DNA of 5,858 nt. It comes from Chloroflexota bacterium (GTDB lineage: Bacteria > Chloroflexota > DTOL01 > JACQYG01). The notes below the pieces were generated by a model, which worked only from the letters and a program-made list of their open reading frames with translations, searched no databases and was not told the DNA's origin. Positions 1-3,157 of this stretch are shown here, one piece after another. The position numbers were made by a program, and so were the translations under genes. Each line of letters opens with the position of its first letter. The stretch's first letter is position 1. Where the stretch lies: contig JACQYG010000295.1 of NCBI GenBank assembly GCA_016208345.1, positions 1 to 5,858 of the forward strand. Direction: 5' to 3'.

Positions 1-160
1 GCGCGATCCGAAAGACGATATCTTTGTGGCTACCGCCCTTGCTGGCCAGGTAGATTATTTGGTAAGTGAAGACAAGGATTTGCTGGTTTTGGGTAGCACC
101 ACCGGGGTTCCGATTATCGACACGCAGACCTTCATCGAATTATTAGAGTCGAAAAAATAG
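1..160 (+). CDS. PIN-domain protein (probable VapC-like toxin/RNase), C-terminal fragment
   Basis: This is an open frame entering from the left edge (first full codon at base 2) and ending at TAG 158-160, giving 52 residues. The visible part reads DPKDDIFVATALAG, then DYLVSEDKDLLVLG, then PIIDTQTFIELLE. This matches the C-terminal half of the PIN_3/COG1569 family: an acidic residue in the 'DDxF' helix, the 'LVSxDKDLL' strand carrying another metal-binding Asp, and a closing 'I.T...F.ELL' segment. PIN proteins are Mg2+-dependent ribonucleases, usually the toxin of a type II toxin-antitoxin pair; the antitoxin would normally lie just upstream, outside the window. Its base composition is noticeably lower in GC than the three genes downstream, as is common for mobile toxin-antitoxin modules. 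The family call is fairly safe from the motifs. The toxin role is inferred, because the N-terminal half and any partner cannot be seen. Confidence 0.8.
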   Translation, partial: RDPKDDIFVATALAGQVDYLVSEDKDLLVLGSTTGVPIIDTQTFIELLESKK

Positions 161-189
161 GGTGCCAGGTCGCTGTCCGGTCTGGCACC
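161..189. repeat. Hairpin immediately after the PIN gene stop codon
   Basis: GGTGCCAG at 161-168 is a perfect inverted copy of CTGGCACC at 182-189. The stem can be extended by two G-T wobbles and one C-G pair (169-171 with 179-181), leaving a 7-base loop. It starts directly after the TAG, so it could end or stabilise the PIN transcript. There is no T-run on the + strand (AAGCGAAAAAGGG follows), so it is not a textbook intrinsic terminator. Its GGTGCCAGG-type sequence resembles REP-like palindromes scattered in many genomes. Confidence 0.6.
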
Positions 190-290
190 AAGCGAAAAAG
201 GGACATAAGATATAATCTAACTTCCGCCCATCTCTCAGTAGTGGCCCCTCAGTAGTTGATAATTGTAGATAGTCGGTACTCGCCCCTTTT

Positions 291-416
291 GTCATTCCCG
301 CGAAACCTGTTCCTGACAGGTTCAGGAAGCGGGAATCTAGAGGGAATATATTTGTGGATAATAGCTGGATTCCTGCCCAGGAACAGCGTCTGGATTCCTG
401 CTTCCGCAGGAATGAC
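291..416. repeat. Composite REP/MITE-like palindromic repeat (VIPAEAGIQ/FRRNDD type)
   Basis: The element starts with GTCATTCCCGC (291-301) and ends with GCAGGAATGAC (406-416), an inverted match with one mismatch. It contains nested hairpins: ATTCCCGC 294-301 with GCGGGAAT 329-336, enclosing CCTGT 306-310 with ACAGG 316-320; TTCCTG 370-375 with CAGGAA 378-383; and ATTCCTGC 394-401 with GCAGGAAT 406-413 around a 4-base loop. CTGGATTCCTGC occurs twice (365-376 and 390-401). Translated, it gives the peptide strings VIPAEAGIQ on the minus strand and FRRNDD on the plus strand, the well-known signature of a dispersed intergenic palindrome found in many bacteria. It is non-coding; the outer boundaries are my estimate. 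Confidence 0.8.
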
Positions 417-461
417 GATAGACTGATATTTTTGATAGATTTGCCTATTTATCAACCAATA

Positions 462-473
462 GTGGTGCACCAC
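462..473. promoter_or_regulatory. Perfect 12-bp palindrome, possible operator
   Basis: GTGGTGCACCAC is its own reverse complement over all 12 bases. It lies 105 bases upstream of the peptidase start and outside the palindromic repeat element. Such a site could bind a dimeric regulator, but there is no recognisable promoter around it and no regulator gene nearby, so its function is conjecture. Confidence 0.3.
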
Positions 474-564
474 CCATCTCTCTCAATTCGCTCAATTAGG
501 AACCCAAATCGCTTTCCTCCGCCCCGCTGGCGGCTGTGATGCTAAGATCATGTTTGGAAAAGGC

Positions 565-572
565 AAAGAGGA
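565..572 (+). promoter_or_regulatory. Ribosome binding site of the NlpC/P60 gene
   Basis: AAAGAGGA lies 6 bases ahead of ATG 579. An in-frame TAG at 573-575 rules out any start further upstream, so this site and stop codon together fix the start. Confidence 0.7.
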
Positions 573-578
573 TAGATA

Positions 579-1451
579 ATGCCTGGAGAAGACCAACGCC
601 AACAGGCTATGCAGGTGCCACTCGAAGTCGGGGTAAAGGGCCTCATCTGCACGGGGGTCGCGGACGTGCGCCGGGAGCCAGATCCAACCTCGGAGCTGGT
701 TAATCAGGCCCTTCTGGGTATCCCGGTGCTGGTCTCAGGCCAGTCTGGGCGCTGGCTGCAGGCCTCGCTGCCCGATTACCAGGGCTGGATACTGGGGGTC
801 GCGCTGGCTTTGCCTAAGGACCCAGGTTACTGGGCCCAAGACCCGCTCCTGGTCGTGACCGGCGCGGAAGCCCCATTGCTGGCCAATCCCTATCTGGGCG
901 CCCGGGCGGTGACCACCGTCTATTTCACCACCGTGTTGAAGGAGCTCCGAGAGACCGACGACTGGCACTTGGTCCTTCTGCCCGATGGGCAGGAGGGTTG
1001 GATCGAGGGCCAGGCGGTGCAGAGGCGTCCGGCCCACTGCCTCTTCCCCCGGGGAACGCCCGACGACCTACTTGCCACCGCCCGGCGCTTCATCGGGACC
1101 CCCTACCTTTGGGGTGGGCTAACCCCCAGGGGTTGGGACTGCTCAGGCTTTGTCCAGATCGTGTACAAAGCCCATGGCTATGTCCTGCCGCGCGATGCAG
1201 GCCAGCAGTTGGCCGCACCCATAGGCTCCCTGGTTGAGCGCTCCAAGCTGGCCCCGGCTGACCTGGTCTTCTTTGGCGAAGCAGGCAAGGTGACCCACGT
1301 GGCCCTATATCACGGAGAGGGAGAATACATCCACGCCACCGGCAGAGAGAGAAAAGTGGTCGTGAATAGCTTCGACTCCTCCTCCCCGCTTTATCGCCAG
1401 GACCTGGATGACATGTACGCCGGTGCCCGGCGAATCGCTGTAAGCCCTTGA
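579..1451 (+). CDS. NlpC/P60 (C40) peptidase with two SH3-like domains, YkfC-like
   Basis: This is a 290-residue cysteine peptidase of the NlpC/P60 family, which cuts gamma-D-glutamyl-diaminopimelate (or related) bonds in murein peptides. Two bacterial SH3-like domains come first (about residues 26-77, with VADVRREPD and GWILG; and 92-148, with EGWIEGQAV). The catalytic domain spans about 163-287: RRFIGTPYLWGG, the nucleophile Cys188 in WDCSGF, His240 in VTHVALY and the third polar residue His252 in YIHATG. The catalytic set is therefore complete. The N-terminus (MPGEDQRQQAMQ) has no hydrophobic signal sequence, so the enzyme is probably cytoplasmic. Double SH3 plus NlpC/P60 is the layout of YkfC-type gamma-D-glutamyl-L-diamino acid endopeptidases, which act in murein-peptide recycling. 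The next gene on the same strand is lysA, whose substrate is diaminopimelate, which fits that role. The start is set by an in-frame stop at 573-575 and a good ribosome site. Family is certain; the exact substrate is inferred. Confidence 0.92.
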   Translation: MPGEDQRQQAMQVPLEVGVKGLICTGVADVRREPDPTSELVNQALLGIPVLVSGQSGRWLQASLPDYQGWILGVALALPKDPGYWAQDPLLVVTGAEAPLLANPYLGARAVTTVYFTTVLKELRETDDWHLVLLPDGQEGWIEGQAVQRRPAHCLFPRGTPDDLLATARRFIGTPYLWGGLTPRGWDCSGFVQIVYKAHGYVLPRDAGQQLAAPIGSLVERSKLAPADLVFFGEAGKVTHVALYHGEGEYIHATGRERKVVVNSFDSSSPLYRQDLDDMYAGARRIAVSP

Positions 1452-1500
1452 ATGAATTCCTTGCTAGTAAAGACCCCACTGAAAAAAGTCGTTCCAGGCG

Positions 1501-1576
1501 TTTTCTCACCGCAGAGAGCGTTGAGAACACAGAGAAAAACTGAAAATCTCGGCGCGCCCTGCGTGCTCTGCGGTTA
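1501..1576. repeat. Dispersed intergenic repeat with 9-bp inverted ends
   Basis: ACCGCAGAG (1508-1516) and CTCTGCGGT (1566-1574) are perfect inverted copies about 50 bases apart. Between them is purine-rich text (GAGAACACAGAGAAA). The reverse strand reads through as RRARRARRD..FFSVFSTLSAV, the familiar translation of an 'accgcagag...cacagagaaa...ctctgcggt' repeat seen in intergenic regions of many environmental bacteria. It sits between the peptidase gene and lysA and would form a long-loop stem in the lysA leader if transcribed. No function is known to me. Confidence 0.65.
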
Positions 1577-1612
1577 AACCCTTGTTTTTCAGCGGAGTCA
1601 CTAAAGAAACAG

Positions 1613-2953
1613 ATGGAAAAGACTGATGCCTCAAGCATTGTGGACGAGCTCGGCGATATCCTGCCGATAACCGCGCGGGTGAACAGCGCCGGCCACCTGG
1701 AAATCGGCGGCTGCGACCTGGTGAGCCTGGCCCAGGAATTCGGCACCCCCCTGTACGCCTACGACGAGGCCACCCTGCGCCATAACTGCGCTCGACACCT
1801 CAAGGCCTTCTCCAGTCGCTATCCGGACGTTCGGGTGCTCTACGCCGGCAAGGCCTACCTGGGCCTGGCCCTACTCTCGTTACTGGTGAAGGAAGGGCTG
1901 GGCCTGGACGTGGTGTCCGGCGGCGAGCTGGCCCTGGCCCAGCGGGCGGGCTTTCCCATGGAGCTGGTCTATTTCCACGGCAACAACAAGTCGGCCCAAG
2001 AACTGGAGCTGGCTCTGAAACTGGGAGTGGGCCGCATCGTCGTCGATAACCTTCATGAGCTAGAGCGGTTGAACCAAACCGCGCTCGGCCTGGGCGCTAA
2101 GGCCTCTGTCCTGCTTCGGCTGTCTCCCAACGTGGACCCCCACACCCACCGATTCATCACCACCGGCCTGGTGGACTCGAAGTTCGGGTTCCCCCTGCAG
2201 ACCGGCGCGGCGGAGGAGGCGGTGGGCCAGGTTCTGGCTTCCCCCGGGCTGCAACTTTTGGGCTTTCACGCCCACATCGGCTCTCAGATCTGCGAGCTGG
2301 AGCCTTACCGGGCTACAATGGAGGCCTTGCTCGCGTTCGCTGGACGGGTGCGCGAGAGGTTCGGCTTTGTCCCGGCGGAGATCAGCCCCGGAGGTGGATG
2401 GGGGATTCGCTACACCAGGGAAGAGCAGCCGCCGGAGATAGAGGCCGTGGCCGGGGCAATCGCGGATTCATTGGTAGAGGGCGTGGAGAGGTTGGGGCTA
2501 CCCCGGCCCCGTCTGGTGGTGGAGCCGGGGCGAGCCATCGTAGCCAGGGCTGGGGTAGCACTCTACACCGTGGGGTCCATCAAGGAGGTGCCGGGGGTCC
2601 GCACCTACGTGGCAGTGGACGGCGGCATGGCCGACAACATCCGGCCCGCCCTGTATGATGCCCGATACGAAGTGGTGGCAGCCAACAGGGTCCAGACGGC
2701 GCCCACCCAAACCGTGACCGTGGCCGGAAAGTACTGCGAGTCTGGCGACATCTTGGCCAGGGATGTCCATCTGCCACGGCTGGAGCCGGGCGACCTTCTG
2801 GCTATCCCGGCCGCCGGCGCCTACTGCCTGCCCCTGGCCAGCAACTACAACCTGTCGCTTCGGCCCGCCGTAGTGATGGTCAAAGGCGGACAGGCACGGC
2901 TGGTCCGGCGGAGGGAGTGCTACGAAGACCTGTGGCGGTTAGAGGCGGACTAA
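1613..2953 (+). CDS. lysA: Diaminopimelate decarboxylase
   Basis: This PLP-dependent enzyme converts meso-2,6-diaminopimelate to L-lysine and CO2, the last step of lysine synthesis, in the cytoplasm. The 446-residue protein is slightly longer than the E. coli enzyme (about 420) because of an N-terminal lead of about 40 residues. A fold-III alanine racemase-like barrel comes first: the PLP lysine is Lys80 in VLYAGKAY, followed by DVVSGGEL, FHGNNKS, HIGSQ (His221, stacks on PLP), the phosphate-binding GGGWG loop near 260-264 and EPGR 304-307. The C-terminal beta domain has DNIRPALYDARY, the active-site Cys375 in CESGD supplied across the dimer, and AGAYC near 401-405. All key residues are present. 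The specificity loop reading CESGD, and not an ornithine/arginine decarboxylase version, supports the name. ATG 1613 has only a weak ribosome site (GGAG at 1594-1597 is rather far); no ATG, GTG or TTG start lies close upstream in frame. It follows the murein peptidase gene by 161 bases, so co-transcription is possible but unproven. Confidence 0.97.
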   Translation: MEKTDASSIVDELGDILPITARVNSAGHLEIGGCDLVSLAQEFGTPLYAYDEATLRHNCARHLKAFSSRYPDVRVLYAGKAYLGLALLSLLVKEGLGLDVVSGGELALAQRAGFPMELVYFHGNNKSAQELELALKLGVGRIVVDNLHELERLNQTALGLGAKASVLLRLSPNVDPHTHRFITTGLVDSKFGFPLQTGAAEEAVGQVLASPGLQLLGFHAHIGSQICELEPYRATMEALLAFAGRVRERFGFVPAEISPGGGWGIRYTREEQPPEIEAVAGAIADSLVEGVERLGLPRPRLVVEPGRAIVARAGVALYTVGSIKEVPGVRTYVAVDGGMADNIRPALYDARYEVVAANRVQTAPTQTVTVAGKYCESGDILARDVHLPRLEPGDLLAIPAAGAYCLPLASNYNLSLRPAVVMVKGGQARLVRRRECYEDLWRLEAD

Positions 2954-2965
2954 GCCCCTGTCCAC

Positions 2966-2987
2966 AATACTTTCATAACAAAGTATT
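2966..2987. promoter_or_regulatory. AT-rich inverted repeat, candidate operator
   Basis: AATACTTT (2966-2973) and AAAGTATT (2980-2987) are perfect inverted copies separated by 6 bases. The last base of the right arm is the first base of the upstream -35 hexamer, so a protein bound here would contact or block RNA polymerase. It also begins 12 bases after the lysA stop, so a weak transcript-end hairpin is the alternative; the AT-only stem and lack of a clean T-run make that less convincing. Confidence 0.45.
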
Positions 2988-3015
2988 TGCTTTTGTATAG
3001 AAAGTGTGCTATCAT
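2987..3015 (+). promoter_or_regulatory. Candidate upstream sigma70-type promoter (P1)
   Basis: TTGCTT (2987-2992) is followed by exactly 17 bases and TATCAT (3010-3015). The -10 matches the consensus at 5 of 6 positions and the -35 at 3 of 6. It would start a transcript about 135 bases before the hdrA-like start codon. It is weaker than the second promoter downstream. Confidence 0.45.
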
Positions 3016-3073
3016 GGTGGTGGGTGTTGACCGCTTCGAGGTGGCTGGTTGGGCTGAAAGACATTGTGAGCCA

Positions 3074-3102
3074 TTGACTTTTGAAGGGTCGGGTTGTATA
3101 AT
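3074..3102 (+). promoter_or_regulatory. Strong sigma70-type promoter of the hdrA-like gene (P2)
   Basis: TTGACT (3074-3079, 5 of 6 consensus positions), a 17-base spacer, then a perfect TATAAT (3097-3102) followed by an AT-rich TTTTT. Transcription would begin near 3108-3110 and leave a leader of about 50 bases before ATG 3158. This is the best promoter in the window and indicates that the hdrA-like gene starts its own transcription unit, separate from lysA. Confidence 0.75.
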
Positions 3103-3142
3103 TTTTCACGTTTGCGCCAACCCCCGCGGAATTTCCCCCACC

Positions 3143-3148
3143 GAGGAG
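3143..3148 (+). promoter_or_regulatory. Ribosome binding site of the hdrA-like gene
   Basis: GAGGAG ends 9 bases before ATG 3158. An in-frame TAG at 3152-3154 lies between this site and the ATG, so no earlier start is possible and the site decides the start. Confidence 0.8.
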
Positions 3149-3157
3149 AGCTAGGCC

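Larger units (their letters stand above)
161..578. other. 418-base non-coding region with repeats
   Basis: No credible gene lies between the PIN stop codon and the peptidase start. The stretch is AT-richer than the genes and holds a hairpin at 161-189, a composite palindromic repeat at 291-416, a perfect 12-bp palindrome at 462-473, and a 10-base direct repeat (CCCATCTCTC) at 227-236 and 473-482. Short open frames crossing it on both strands only translate the palindromic repeat. I could not identify a convincing promoter for the downstream peptidase gene. Confidence 0.8.

Noticed and set aside
211..216. Perfect TATAAT after the PIN gene, as a possible promoter.
   Set aside because: The matching -35 position (188-193, CCAAGC) has no similarity to TTGACA, there is no extended -10, and no gene starts within 350 bases.
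249..539. Small open frames on both strands across the upstream non-coding region.
   Set aside because: Their peptides contain VIPAEAGIQ and FRRNDD, the standard translation of a dispersed palindromic repeat, so they are not genes.
1521..1547. TTGAGA...GAAAAT as a lysA promoter.
   Set aside because: The spacer is only 15 bases and the -10 is poor; it also lies inside the repetitive element.
1090..1746. A 218-codon minus-strand open frame crossing from the peptidase gene into lysA.
   Set aside because: It is antisense to two well-supported genes and reads through the intergenic repeat (RRARRARRD...); no domain is seen.
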